64,000 nucleotides of DNA from Carboxylicivirga caseinilyticus (GCA_025499705.1 JAFMVE010000011.1:1-64000), one strand, 5' to 3'; positions 36,131 to 46,020 are shown, numbered from the stretch's first letter. Made by a program: numbers and translations. Notes: generated from the letters alone by a model not told the origin.

Positions 36131-37288
36131 GTGATAGAAGACTGGAAGCATTATTTTGAACCTGGTTCATATAAAACTCATTTATCGTTTGAAGGTGAGA
36201 AAAATGATTTTTTATTTTCTCAGATAACATGTCTTCATGATTTAGTTTATGAGAAGATTGAAGAATTCGATATAGCGCTAATTGGGGTAGCTGATGGTCG
36301 TTATTCAGTTAATAAAGGAGTTGCTGGGTTTCCTGATGATTGCAGGTCATTCCTTATGGGTTTGAGGACTTTATCAAAGCCAATTAAGATTCTTGACATG
36401 GGTAATCTTCTTGGGCTAACAATCAATGATCGCTATAGTGCTTTACAGGATGTGTTGGCAATTTTGATTGAGAAAAAGGTTTTTCCTATTGTAATTGGAG
36501 GTAGTCAGGATTACACAATTCCACTTGCAGGGGCAATAAAACATATTGATAATACGTTTCGTTTATCAGTCGTTGATGCTAAAATTGATTGGGTGTTTCC
36601 CGAGAAAGATTTTTCATCAGATGGTTTTTTGGGACTGATGTGTTCCGATAAAGAACGACAACCTTTTGATTTATCAATTGTTGGAGTTCAAAAATATTTA
36701 TTCAGTGCTTACCAGGAAGAGCAAATGAAGAAAGCTTCGTTTGATTTTCTGCGTTTGGGAGAAATCAGGAATAAAGGCATAAAAGTGGCTGAGCCATGGT
36801 TGCGCGATGCTGATGGTGTAAGTTTTGATCTTAGATGTATAAAACAGTCAGATCAGCCTGCTCATACTATGCCTATGCCAAATGGTTTTAGTGGAGAAGA
36901 GTTTTGTCAGTTGTGCTGGTATGCAGGAATAAGTGACAATCTAAAGGTTGTTGGTTTTTTTGAGCTTGATGTGGAGAATGATCAGCAGCAGCAGGGTACA
37001 GCTCTAGGAGCTCAGTCAGTTTGGCATTTTTTAGAAGGTTACTGCAATCGTTATAAAGATTATCCTGTTAAAGAACTTGATCTCTATTCGCAGTATATTG
37101 TTCATCTGAGTGATTATGAAATGGATATAAAGTTTTACAATAATCCAGTAAACGACAGATGGTGGGTTGAGGTGCCTTTAGATGAGAATAATAGGGTTGT
37201 GGCTTGTAGTCGGGCAGATTTTGATGAAGCATCAAAAAATGAAATTCCTGAACGATGGTTCAGGTTTGTTAATAAAAAACGAATGTAA
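36131..37288 (+). CDS. Arginase-fold (ureohydrolase-like) protein with degenerate metal site
   Basis: A 385-residue protein with the arginase/formimidoylglutamase layout but altered ligands. The usual GGDHS is GGSQD (123-127), DAHxD is DAKID (149-153), and SxDxD is SFDLR (231-235), so key His and Asp manganese ligands are replaced by Gln, Lys and Arg. Hydrolase activity is therefore unlikely. Similar proteins are often annotated as formimidoylglutamase in Bacteroidetes. The C-terminal 90 residues (WWVEVPLDENN and so on) are an extra domain. The start codon is GTG. The gene sits between topA and porP, pointing to a link with type IX secretion; this is inference from position. Confidence 0.75.
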   Translation: MIEDWKHYFEPGSYKTHLSFEGEKNDFLFSQITCLHDLVYEKIEEFDIALIGVADGRYSVNKGVAGFPDDCRSFLMGLRTLSKPIKILDMGNLLGLTINDRYSALQDVLAILIEKKVFPIVIGGSQDYTIPLAGAIKHIDNTFRLSVVDAKIDWVFPEKDFSSDGFLGLMCSDKERQPFDLSIVGVQKYLFSAYQEEQMKKASFDFLRLGEIRNKGIKVAEPWLRDADGVSFDLRCIKQSDQPAHTMPMPNGFSGEEFCQLCWYAGISDNLKVVGFFELDVENDQQQQGTALGAQSVWHFLEGYCNRYKDYPVKELDLYSQYIVHLSDYEMDIKFYNNPVNDRWWVEVPLDENNRVVACSRADFDEASKNEIPERWFRFVNKKRM

Positions 37289-37373
37289 TCATAAGTGAAA
37301 TTGGGGTGTTTTTGAATTTACAAATCAAAAATGAAACCTTTCATTAAAATTAAGAGTATATATCCCCAGCATT

Positions 37374-38438
37374 TTGTCTGCTGGTTTTAATAAATTTGAG
37401 TTGCTCTATATCAAAGAGAAAATAAATCAAACCGATATAAATCGGATTATTAAGTATCAGCTTTTTCAATGCATAACTAGGAGAATAGTATTTTTTCTGT
37501 TATTTTGCGTTGCGACAAATGCTATTGGACAGCAATTTCCACAATTTAGTCAGAATATGTTTAATCAGCTGGCTACTAATCCCGGATTTGCTGGTAATAG
37601 CGAAATGATAAATGTTGCTATGGGTAACCGGCAACAATGGATGGGAGGATTTGATGGGATGGCTCCAAAAACAACGGTATTCGGAGCAGATGCAAAACTA
37701 AACATTTTGGGAGGAGATAGCGGATTGGGTCTGTTGATCTTAAATGATGAGATTGGCGAATGGACAAATTTGTACATGTCGGCAGTTTACTCGAAAAGAT
37801 GGAAAACAGATTACGGTAAGTTGGGAGTGGGTTTATCATTCGGAATGGTTAACCAATCAATCAAAGGAAGCAATCTTAGTACTTTACCTCAGGGAGATGC
37901 AAGTGATGATTTTGGTAATGGTGATTATCATACCGAAGAATCATTAACCGACGACCAGGGGACGGCTTTGGACATAGGTTTTGGAACATATCTGGAAAAC
38001 CGACTTTATTACATCGGAATTTCAGTTGCTCATTTAAATAAACCTGCCCCTAAGTTTAAAGATACTTATGAGTCATATTTATTACCAATAGTTTTTATCA
38101 CTGGAGGTTATAAATATCAGCTTAAAAACAGACCGATTGTACTTGTTCCGTCATTATTTATAAAAACGAATATGTCCAGTTATCAGGTTGATTTAAATGT
38201 TAACGGCATATTAAAAGATAAATATTGGGGAGGTTTAACGTATCGTTTTCAAGATGCTATCGTATTACTAGGTGGAGTTGAACTCAATAATGGTCTACGA
38301 ATTGGCTATAGTTACGATATAAATGTAACCCAAATGAGTTCCGCACGTAATGGTTCACACGAGATTATGTTAGGATATAGTTTTGATATGAGCCTGGAAA
38401 AAAGAAAGAAACAATATAAGAGTGTTAGATATTTATAG
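37374..38438 (+). CDS. porP: PorP/SprF family type IX secretion outer-membrane protein
   Basis: A beta-barrel outer-membrane partner of the T9SS and gliding machinery. The mature part starts QQFPQFSQNMFNQLATNPGF, the family hallmark, and continues with GNRQQWMGGFDG and alternating beta-strands to the end. A hydrophobic signal sequence (VFFLLFCVATNAIG) precedes it. No ATG lies in frame before the signal; possible starts are TTG at 37374 or TTG at 37401, so the N-terminus is uncertain. It is the first of five collinear T9SS genes, 34 nt before gldK. Confidence 0.88.
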   Translation: MSAGFNKFELLYIKEKINQTDINRIIKYQLFQCITRRIVFFLLFCVATNAIGQQFPQFSQNMFNQLATNPGFAGNSEMINVAMGNRQQWMGGFDGMAPKTTVFGADAKLNILGGDSGLGLLILNDEIGEWTNLYMSAVYSKRWKTDYGKLGVGLSFGMVNQSIKGSNLSTLPQGDASDDFGNGDYHTEESLTDDQGTALDIGFGTYLENRLYYIGISVAHLNKPAPKFKDTYESYLLPIVFITGGYKYQLKNRPIVLVPSLFIKTNMSSYQVDLNVNGILKDKYWGGLTYRFQDAIVLLGGVELNNGLRIGYSYDINVTQMSSARNGSHEIMLGYSFDMSLEKRKKQYKSVRYL

Positions 38439-38472
38439 AATATAAGTAAAGTAATTCAGATATAAGGCTATT

Positions 38473-39801
38473 ATGAAGAAAGTACTTGCCCTAAGTGTCA
38501 TTGTCATCACCATCCTTAGTGGATGCGGACAATCCGGAAATGGAGAATTGGTCGGAGTATCCCGAGGTGGCTCATTTTATGAACCAGATCCATTTGGTAT
38601 GTTGTTTATTCCTCAAGGGAGTTTTACAATGGGACCAAATGATATGGACGTTGCGAATACAATGAGTTCACAATCCAAAGTAGTTTCAATCCGTTCATTT
38701 TGGATGGATGAAACCGAAATAACCAATACTGAGTATCGTCAGTTTGTTTATTGGGTCAGAGATTCAATTGCCCGTAGATTATTGGGAGAACAATTTGAAG
38801 AATTTTTGATTGCTGAGGATTATTTGGGTAATGAAATTGATCCGCCATTTTTAAATTGGGATGAAGATGTTGAATGGGATAATGAAGAGTATGCTGAAAT
38901 TCTGGATGAAATGTATTTGCCTGAAAATGAACGATTTTATCGTAGAAAGGAAATTGATAGTCGTAAATTAATTTACGAGTATGAATGGGTAGATCTTTTG
39001 CAGGCAGCTAATAAGAGTAACCGCTATAACTTCGAGACAAAATCATATGAGGGTGTAGTGTATGATCAATTTGGAAAAGAGCGCGAAATTAAAGATCGTT
39101 CAGCCTTCATTATGAAAGATGCAGTTAATGTTTATCCTGATACTCTTTGTTGGATTGCAGACTTTACCTATTCTTTTAATGAGCCATGGACTGAAAAATA
39201 TTTCTGGCATCCTGGATTTGATGAATATCCTGTTGTTGGAGTAAACTGGAAGCAAGCGACAGCTTTTTGTATCTGGAGAACACAATTGCTGAATAATTAC
39301 TTAATGCATAAAGGAGAACCTCCTGTAATGAACTACAGACTTCCAACTGAAGCCGAGTGGGAGTATGCTGCAAGAGGTGGTCTGGAACATGCAATTTATC
39401 CTTGGGGCGGAATGTATACCAGAAATGACAAAGGATGTTTCCTTGCTAACTTCAAACCTCTTCGTGGACGTTATGGTGATGATGGTGGAATGCAGGCGAT
39501 TTCTGTAGGTTCATATTCTCCTAATGACTATGGTTTGTTCGATATGTCTGGAAATGTTGCTGAATGGACTTCAAGTGCATTTGATGAATCTTCATATACC
39601 TTTACACACGATTTTAACCCAACCTATAAGTATAACGCTTTACCAGATGATCCACATGTAATGAAACGTAAAGTAATACGCGGTGGTTCATGGAAGGATA
39701 TCGGTTTCTTCTTACAGAATGGGACACGTACTTATGAATATCAGGACTCAACAAAGTCTTACATTGGATTCAGATGTGTTCGTGATTATATTGGTGAGTA
39801 A
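38473..39801 (+). CDS. gldK: T9SS ring lipoprotein GldK/PorK
   Basis: A 442-residue outer-membrane lipoprotein; lipobox ILSGC gives acylated C18. The body is a formylglycine-generating-enzyme-like (SUMF1) fold: MLFIPQGSFTMG, MDETEITNTEYRQFV, YRLPTEAEWEYAARGG, YGLFDMSGNVAEWT and IRGGSW. In the T9SS, PorK/GldK forms the periplasmic ring with PorN/GldN. Gene order porP-gldK-gldL-gldM-gldN is the classic arrangement, which makes the assignment secure. Confidence 0.96.
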   Translation: MKKVLALSVIVITILSGCGQSGNGELVGVSRGGSFYEPDPFGMLFIPQGSFTMGPNDMDVANTMSSQSKVVSIRSFWMDETEITNTEYRQFVYWVRDSIARRLLGEQFEEFLIAEDYLGNEIDPPFLNWDEDVEWDNEEYAEILDEMYLPENERFYRRKEIDSRKLIYEYEWVDLLQAANKSNRYNFETKSYEGVVYDQFGKEREIKDRSAFIMKDAVNVYPDTLCWIADFTYSFNEPWTEKYFWHPGFDEYPVVGVNWKQATAFCIWRTQLLNNYLMHKGEPPVMNYRLPTEAEWEYAARGGLEHAIYPWGGMYTRNDKGCFLANFKPLRGRYGDDGGMQAISVGSYSPNDYGLFDMSGNVAEWTSSAFDESSYTFTHDFNPTYKYNALPDDPHVMKRKVIRGGSWKDIGFFLQNGTRTYEYQDSTKSYIGFRCVRDYIGE

Positions 39802-39845
39802 TCTCACATTATTTCTTTGGACGGAAAATTGAAAAAAAGGTCATT

Positions 39846-40724
39846 ATGAGTTTTACGGAATTTCTTGAAAGCCCTGGTTATAAAAAAATCATGGCTAAGG
39901 TATACGGAATTGGTGCTGCTGTTGTACTTGCCGGTGCTTTATTTAAAATCATGCATTACCCTGGAGCTGAGCTTATGCTGTTATTAGGAATGGGAACAGA
40001 AATTATTATTTTCACCTTATCAGCGTTTGAGCCACCACATGAAATGCCTGATTGGAGTCTTGTATATCCTGAGTTGGTTGGATTAGAACCAAATGACACA
40101 AAAGCAGGACATTCTGTAAGTGGCGGAGGAAGTGATCTGGCTGCTTTAGTACAGAGTGGCCATCTTGAACCGGCTGTTGTGGAGAAACTTTCAGAAGGTA
40201 TCAAAAAACTTTCAATGACATCTTCTCAGCTTTCAGACCTTAGTTCTGCTAGTTTGGCAACTGAGTCATACCTTCAAAATATGAAACAGGCTGGAGAGGC
40301 TGTTGGTCACTTAGCAAGTGTACAAACAAAAACAGCCACTACATTAGAAGATTCTGTAGGACAGCTTTCTGAGTCATATAAAAGTAGCGCTAAAGCAATT
40401 TCTGCATCCGGAATGAATATTCAACAACATTTCGATCAGTTAAACAGCAACAATAAAGAATACAGTGAGAAACTGGGTGATGTAACTAAAAACTTGTCTG
40501 CAATTAATTCTGCCTATGAGTTACAGTTACAGGGTCTTAATTCACAGGCTGAAGCATCGCAGGCTCTTACTAAGGGAATGACTTCTATCAAAGCTCAGTT
40601 TGAGCAATCAGCAGCTGATGCTCAGGTTTATAAAGAGCAGGTTGCTCAATTGAGTAAAACGGTATCTGAACTAAATACTATTTATGGCAACATGTTAAGT
40701 GCCATGAATGTAGGGAATAAGTAA
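39846..40724 (+). CDS. gldL: T9SS inner-membrane motor protein GldL/PorL
   Basis: A 292-residue protein with two N-terminal membrane helices (about 15-35 and 38-60), joined by the FKIMHYPGAE loop characteristic of GldL, and a long cytoplasmic coiled-coil region rich in Gln, Ser and Ala. GldL and GldM form the proton-driven rotary motor powering secretion and gliding. It starts 44 nt after gldK. Confidence 0.96.
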   Translation: MSFTEFLESPGYKKIMAKVYGIGAAVVLAGALFKIMHYPGAELMLLLGMGTEIIIFTLSAFEPPHEMPDWSLVYPELVGLEPNDTKAGHSVSGGGSDLAALVQSGHLEPAVVEKLSEGIKKLSMTSSQLSDLSSASLATESYLQNMKQAGEAVGHLASVQTKTATTLEDSVGQLSESYKSSAKAISASGMNIQQHFDQLNSNNKEYSEKLGDVTKNLSAINSAYELQLQGLNSQAEASQALTKGMTSIKAQFEQSAADAQVYKEQVAQLSKTVSELNTIYGNMLSAMNVGNK

Positions 40725-40758
40725 GGAACAGTATTAACGCTAATAAAATAGTTAGATT

Positions 40759-42330
40759 ATGAGTGGCGGAAACTGTCCCGAAACCCCCAGACAAAAGATG
40801 ATTGGAATGATGTACTTATTCCTTACGGCAATGCTTGCATTGAACGTATCGGGTGAGTTACTACAGGCATTCCAGTTGGTAGATAATAGTATTCAGCAAT
40901 CAACAAAAGCAGTTGATAATAAGAATAATCAGTTGTATGCTGCATTTGAGGCTGCAGAGTTTGCAAATCCGGCCAAGGTTAAAGATAACCATGAAAAGGC
41001 TCAACAAATCAGAGCTGCAGCTGATACTTTAAATAATAGCATTCAAGAATTAAAACTGTTAATGATGCGGACTGCTGATCCTAGTCCTGAAGCAACGCTT
41101 GAAAATTACAAAGGGATCGAAAATCAGGATATTGCAGCACAGATAATGATTACCGAAAAAGGTGGTCAACGCAGTGAAGAATTAAAGGAGAAAATTGTTG
41201 CTTATAAGGATTTATTGGTATCTCTTGTAGCTACTGAAGACACTGCCTTAATTCAAACAATTACCAATTCATTATCAACCGAAGATGTTGAAGAGAAGAA
41301 AAAAGGTGAAGTAACAAAGAAACCCTGGGAAAGTCAGCTATTTGAACATTTGCCATTATCAGCATCTTTTGCATTGTTAAGTAGTATACAAAGTAATGTT
41401 CGTTCTACCCAGGCGGATGTGGTTGCTTACTTACTTAGTAAGGTGGACGAAGGTTCATACAAATTTAACAAGGTAGAACAAATTGTTATTCCGCGATCTG
41501 ATGTAGTGATCAAAGGAGGGGAGTATTATGCTGAGATGTTAATTGCAGCTACCGATACATTGCAGCCTCCAACATATAGAATTGAAGGCCATAGTGCTGA
41601 AATTTTGGAAAATGGAAGAGGTGTTTTAAGAATTCCTGCTAATTCTATTGGAAAGAAAACATGGAGAGGTAATATTATCTTCAAGGATCCCAATGGTGTT
41701 GATAAGAGTTATCCAATATCACATGAATATGAAGTTGTTCAGCCTAATGTTGTGATTTCTCCAACAAAGATGAACGTATTTTATGAAGCGTTAGATAATC
41801 CTGTTGAGATCTCTGTTCCTGGTATAGCCAGTAGTCAAATAAGGATTTCAATGACGAATGCCAGTTATAATAAAAGAGGTAATGAATACATTGTTAAACC
41901 TCAGGCTGGTAAAGCAGGAGGGAAATCGATCATAACTGTTTCTGCAGATATAAATGGTCAGACCAGGAGGCTAGGGAGTCAGGAATTTCGTATAAAGCGT
42001 GTGCCTAATCCAATAGCAATGGTTGCAGGACTTGGTGATGGAGATAAAATAAGGAAAAACCTTTTGATAGCTGCCGGATATGTTACAGCAGAGATGGGTG
42101 AAGATTTTGATTTTGACTTAAAATTTAAAGTTACTCAGTTTTCTATAGGTACTTATCGTAAGGGATTCTATACAAACGAAGTTTCAAATAGTAACAAGTT
42201 TACAGAAGCGCAGGAAAATCTTTTAAAAGGTCTTGCTCCTGGAAATAAAGTATATATTGAAGACATTAGGGCTGTAGGACCTGATGGAAGAACACGTAAA
42301 TTAGGTTCGATTACATTTACGGTTGATTAA
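40759..42330 (+). CDS. gldM: T9SS motor/periplasmic shaft protein GldM/PorM
   Basis: A 523-residue protein with one N-terminal membrane helix (about 13-33; GMMYLFLTAMLALNVSGELL, with Tyr/Thr in the membrane) and a long periplasmic part made of a helical domain followed by Ig-like beta domains (about 220-523). It forms a dimeric shaft that spans from the GldL motor to the GldK/GldN ring. It starts 34 nt after gldL. Confidence 0.96.
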   Translation: MSGGNCPETPRQKMIGMMYLFLTAMLALNVSGELLQAFQLVDNSIQQSTKAVDNKNNQLYAAFEAAEFANPAKVKDNHEKAQQIRAAADTLNNSIQELKLLMMRTADPSPEATLENYKGIENQDIAAQIMITEKGGQRSEELKEKIVAYKDLLVSLVATEDTALIQTITNSLSTEDVEEKKKGEVTKKPWESQLFEHLPLSASFALLSSIQSNVRSTQADVVAYLLSKVDEGSYKFNKVEQIVIPRSDVVIKGGEYYAEMLIAATDTLQPPTYRIEGHSAEILENGRGVLRIPANSIGKKTWRGNIIFKDPNGVDKSYPISHEYEVVQPNVVISPTKMNVFYEALDNPVEISVPGIASSQIRISMTNASYNKRGNEYIVKPQAGKAGGKSIITVSADINGQTRRLGSQEFRIKRVPNPIAMVAGLGDGDKIRKNLLIAAGYVTAEMGEDFDFDLKFKVTQFSIGTYRKGFYTNEVSNSNKFTEAQENLLKGLAPGNKVYIEDIRAVGPDGRTRKLGSITFTVD

Positions 42331-42355
42331 TTTTAAAAATGAAAATTTATAGCAT

Positions 42356-43207
42356 ATGAAACGAATCATCTTAATCCTCGTTATTCTTGTTAGCTTTGGC
42401 AGCATTGATTTTATAAGTGCTCAACAAGTAAACAAAGAGTTGTATACCAAAGATCATGTGCCGAATCGGAAACCAATTCCGTATGCACATATCAGAGAAG
42501 CTGATGTACTTTGGGCAAAAAAGATATGGAGAGTAATTGATTTAAGAGAAAAAATCAACTTACCAATGTTTTATCCAACAACAAAAATGGATGATCGAAT
42601 GAGTCTTATTGATCTTTTGGTATATGGAATTACATATGAAGGTCTTACGGCTTACTCAACTAAATCTGATGATGAGTTTCAGGTGCCTTTAACTTTGGAT
42701 CAGGTATTGCGTGAGATGGGAGCTGTATCGGATACGATGGAAATCCAGAATCCTGAAACAGGCCTTTATGAAACTAAAGTGATAGAGGGTGAAGTTCGAT
42801 CAACAGAGTTTAAGCAAATCATGTTAAAAGAGATTTGGTTCTTTGACCGTAATTACTCAAGAATGGATGTTCGTATAGTTGGTATCTGTCCTATTCGTGA
42901 ATATGTAAAGGATAGTGATGATGGCGAAGGTCAGGTTGTTCAGTCTCAGGCTTTTTGGGTTTATTTCCCTGAAGCACGTGGTTTACTTGCTCGTCATGAG
43001 GTGTTTAACCCAAATAACGATGCACAAAGAAGAACATTTGATGATATTTTTATAAAGCGTTATTTCGGAAGTTATATTTACAGAGAATCAAACGTATATA
43101 ATAACCGACGTATTGAAGACTATACCGCAGGTATGGAGGCAATGATGGAATCAGAACGAATTAAAAGTGCAATGTTCGACTTAGAACATGATATGTGGGA
43201 ATTCTAA
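42356..43207 (+). CDS. gldN: T9SS ring protein GldN/PorN
   Basis: A 283-residue periplasmic protein with an N-terminal signal peptide (about 1-22). RPIPYAHIREADVLWAKKIWR-like segments (here with KPIPYAHIR) and the KEIWFFDRNYSRMDVRIVGICPI stretch are hallmarks of the family. It pairs with GldK in the ring complex under the outer membrane. It is the last gene of the operon, followed at 24 nt by a strong terminator. Confidence 0.96.
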   Translation: MKRIILILVILVSFGSIDFISAQQVNKELYTKDHVPNRKPIPYAHIREADVLWAKKIWRVIDLREKINLPMFYPTTKMDDRMSLIDLLVYGITYEGLTAYSTKSDDEFQVPLTLDQVLREMGAVSDTMEIQNPETGLYETKVIEGEVRSTEFKQIMLKEIWFFDRNYSRMDVRIVGICPIREYVKDSDDGEGQVVQSQAFWVYFPEARGLLARHEVFNPNNDAQRRTFDDIFIKRYFGSYIYRESNVYNNRRIEDYTAGMEAMMESERIKSAMFDLEHDMWEF

Positions 43208-43230
43208 AAAGGATTAAGATACAATATATA

Positions 43231-43253
43231 AAAAGGGGCTTTAAGCCCCTTTT
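43231..43253. terminator. Strong bidirectional terminator between gldN and manC
   Basis: AAAAGGGGCTT and AAGCCCCTTTT form a nearly perfect palindrome, serving both convergent genes. Confidence 0.85.
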
Positions 43254-43254
43254 G

Positions 43255-44334
43255 TTATTTATCACCAAACTCTGTTTTTAAGTCGGTAGTGAATTGCCTT
43301 ATTTGTTTTTCATTGGATCGTGGACAGATTAATATGGCCTTATCAGATTGCACAACGATGTACCCATCTAGACCTTGTATAACCCCTTTCTTTCCTTCCG
43401 GAAGATGAACAATGGTGTTTTGTGTATTGTACAAAAGAACATCTCCTTTAATAACAGCATTGTTATTGTCATTGGTTCTCATATGTTCATGCAAAGAAGA
43501 CCAGGTTCCAAGATCTGACCATCCAAAATTAACTTTCTTAACAAATACATTGTTTGCCTTTTCCATAACTCCATAGTCAATGGAAATATTTTTACATTCA
43601 AGATAAGCTTCATGTAATGCTTTTTCTTCTTCCTTTGAACCTATATGTTTAGAAAACTCAATAAATGGTGTTGCTACTTCTGAAAGGTTTGTATTATAGG
43701 CTTTTTCTATTGTTTTTAACGACCACATAAAAATCCCTGAATTCCAGTAAAATTCTCCACTTTCGAACAATACAGTAGCCATCTCAATATCAGGCTTTTC
43801 AGTAAAGGTTTTCACCTTATTAAAAGTTTTCTCTTCAGCTGCTGTTTCACCTATCTGAATATAGCCATAACCTGTTTCAGGATGAGTGGGTTTAATTCCT
43901 AAGGTAAGAAGAGCATCTTTCGATTCAACAAATTCAAGTCCCTTATTAATACTTGATTCAAATGAATTTTGATTAAGAATAAGATGGTCAGCCGGAGTTA
44001 CCACAATATTGGCATCAGCATTTTTGCTTTTGATGATAGTGTTGGCAAATGCAATGCAAGGTGCTGTATTTCTTCTAAGAGGTTCTTCCAAAACCTGTTC
44101 TGAACTTAATTTGGGTAATTGTTGCATCACAAGGTGTTTATAAGACGAGCTGGTGACAACAATAAAGTTTTCAAGAGGGCAAATGGATTCAAACCTTTCA
44201 AATGTTTGTTGCAGCAGAGATTTACCTGTGCCAAAGATATCAAGAAATTGTTTTGGGGTTTGTGAAGTGCTTAAGGGCCAGAATCGACTTCCGACACCAC
44301 CTGCCATGATTACACAATACGTATTTTGCTTCAT
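43255..44334 (-). CDS. manC: Mannose-1-phosphate guanylyltransferase
   Basis: Makes GDP-mannose from mannose-1-phosphate and GTP for mannose- and fucose-containing glycans. The 359-residue protein has MAGGVGSRFWPLS (nucleotidyltransferase signature), QTPKQFL, VVTPADHLI, EKPD, FYWNSGIF and FGWSDLGTW, all family motifs. It lacks the phosphomannose-isomerase domain found in longer bifunctional forms. It is a single gene. Confidence 0.96.
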   Translation of the reverse strand: MKQNTYCVIMAGGVGSRFWPLSTSQTPKQFLDIFGTGKSLLQQTFERFESICPLENFIVVTSSSYKHLVMQQLPKLSSEQVLEEPLRRNTAPCIAFANTIIKSKNADANIVVTPADHLILNQNSFESSINKGLEFVESKDALLTLGIKPTHPETGYGYIQIGETAAEEKTFNKVKTFTEKPDIEMATVLFESGEFYWNSGIFMWSLKTIEKAYNTNLSEVATPFIEFSKHIGSKEEEKALHEAYLECKNISIDYGVMEKANNVFVKKVNFGWSDLGTWSSLHEHMRTNDNNNAVIKGDVLLYNTQNTIVHLPEGKKGVIQGLDGYIVVQSDKAILICPRSNEKQIRQFTTDLKTEFGDK

Positions 44335-44496
44335 TTTTCTTAGTATGAATGGCTTGAATGAAATACCATATTAACTTGGATAAAGAGTATTTTTTAAGCC
44401 AGCGTATCTAATTTCGTAAAATATTTAAATTCTTATTAATGTTGAGTAATATTGTTACTTTTATCTGTAAAATTAGGACTATTTTTTTAAACGAAC

Positions 44497-45237
44497 ATGA
44501 GAATTTTTTACCATATAGGACGTTATACGTTGTTTGTGAAAAAGGTTTTTGGCAAACCATCCAAGCATTCTATCTTATTTAAACAGATTATTAAGGAGAT
44601 TGATAAATTGGGGATTGATTCTCTCGGAATTATCTTTATTATTTCAATTTTTATGGGTGCTGTTATTACCCTTCAGACAGCCTACAATATTGATTCACCT
44701 ATTATTCCTAGATATACAATTGGTTTGGCAGCAAGAGATTCAATGCTGCTTGAATTCTCATCAACTATTGTTGCTCTGATACTTGCTGGTAAGGTTGGAT
44801 CAAATATTGCTTCTGAGATTGGAACTATGAGAGTAACTGAACAAATTGATGCTTTGGAAATAATGGGAATTAATCCTGCCGGATATCTTGTTTTGCCTAA
44901 GGTAATTGCTTTTGTTTTGATTATTCCATTTTTGGTAGTGATTAGTATGGGAGTGGGTATTACAGGTGGATTTCTTGCTGGTTCTTTAAGTGGTGAAGTT
45001 CCTGCTTCGGATTTTATTTATGGAATACAATATGCATTTGTCCCATTTTATGTTGTTTATTCACTAATTAAGGCAATAGTTTTTGCTTTTATTATTGCAA
45101 CAGTTTCTGCCTATTGGGGATACTATGCCGAAGGCGGAGCTTTAGAGGTGGGAAAAGCCAGTACAACAGCTGTGGTGACCAGTAGTATTCAAATCTTATT
45201 GTTTAACTTGTTGTTAACTCAATTACTTTTGGTATGA
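44497..45237 (+). CDS. mlaE: MlaE/YrbE family lipid-transport permease
   Basis: A 246-residue integral membrane protein with about five membrane segments. GAVITLQTAY, LGxNI-like GSNIASEIGTMRVTEQIDALEIMGINPAGYLVLPK and the Y-rich C-terminus are hallmarks of the MlaE family. These permeases move phospholipids between inner and outer membranes with an ATPase and an MCE-domain protein. The ATPase gene follows with a 4-nt ATGA overlap. No MCE (MlaD) gene is adjacent. Confidence 0.93.
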   Translation: MRIFYHIGRYTLFVKKVFGKPSKHSILFKQIIKEIDKLGIDSLGIIFIISIFMGAVITLQTAYNIDSPIIPRYTIGLAARDSMLLEFSSTIVALILAGKVGSNIASEIGTMRVTEQIDALEIMGINPAGYLVLPKVIAFVLIIPFLVVISMGVGITGGFLAGSLSGEVPASDFIYGIQYAFVPFYVVYSLIKAIVFAFIIATVSAYWGYYAEGGALEVGKASTTAVVTSSIQILLFNLLLTQLLLV

Positions 45238-45989
45238 TTGAAGCAATTAATGTAATGAAAGCTTTTGATGATAAAGTTGTTTTGAAAGATATATCAGCTG
45301 TTTTTGAGAAAGGACAAACGAATCTGATAATTGGTCAGAGCGGGTCAGGAAAAACAGTACTTCTGAAATCATTGGTAGGCCTACATAATGTAACGAGTGG
45401 TGATATTTTATATGATGGGCGTAGTTTGTTAGGCCTGAATACAAAACAAAAAAAATTATTACGTCAGGAAATTGGTATGTTATTTCAGGGGTCGGCTTTA
45501 TTTGATTCAATGACTGTTGAAGAAAACGTTCGGTTTCCTTTGGATATGTTTACGAATATGTCAGATGAAGAGAAGCGGGATCGGACCAATTTTTGTTTAG
45601 ATCGGGTGAAACTTGAAAATGCCAATTCAAAACTACCTTCAGAAATTAGTGGAGGTATGCAGAAGCGTGTGGCTATAGCAAGAGCCATTGCTCTGAATCC
45701 AAAGTATCTATTTTGTGATGAACCTAATTCAGGATTAGATCCACGTACATCAATTGTGATTGATGAACTAATTCATGAAATAACCGTGGAATATGATATC
45801 ACCACTATTGTAAATACTCATGATATGAATTCAGTAATGGGCATTGGCGATAAGATCATTTTTATTTTTGAAGGAGAGAAGTATTGGGAAGGAAATAAAG
45901 ATGACATCTTTCATGTGCAAAATAAGCAGTTAGAAGACTTTATTTTTGCATCTAAGATGTTTAGAAAGATAAAGGAGGCAAATAAATAA
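45234..45989 (+). CDS. mlaF: MlaF-like ABC transporter ATPase
   Basis: A 251-residue ATPase partner of the permease. Walker A is GQSGSGKT (34-41), the signature is SGGMQKR, and Walker B is YLFCDEPNSGLD, with a long C-terminal tail. The SGGMQKR variant is characteristic of MlaF. Translation is coupled to mlaE by the ATGA overlap, and the operon ends at a perfect palindromic terminator. Confidence 0.94.
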   Translation: MIEAINVMKAFDDKVVLKDISAVFEKGQTNLIIGQSGSGKTVLLKSLVGLHNVTSGDILYDGRSLLGLNTKQKKLLRQEIGMLFQGSALFDSMTVEENVRFPLDMFTNMSDEEKRDRTNFCLDRVKLENANSKLPSEISGGMQKRVAIARAIALNPKYLFCDEPNSGLDPRTSIVIDELIHEITVEYDITTIVNTHDMNSVMGIGDKIIFIFEGEKYWEGNKDDIFHVQNKQLEDFIFASKMFRKIKEANK

Positions 45990-46013
45990 AGAGGCTGAAT
46001 TCAGCCTCTTTTT
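45988..46013 (+). terminator. Terminator after the MlaE/MlaF pair
   Basis: GAGGCTGAA and TTCAGCCTC form a perfect palindrome followed by a T-run. It may also serve the convergent protease gene, which ends at 46021. Confidence 0.85.
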
Positions 46014-46020
46014 GCAATAT

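Noticed and set aside
37331-37390. ATG upstream of porP as its start
   Set aside because: It is in a different frame and stops after about 19 codons.
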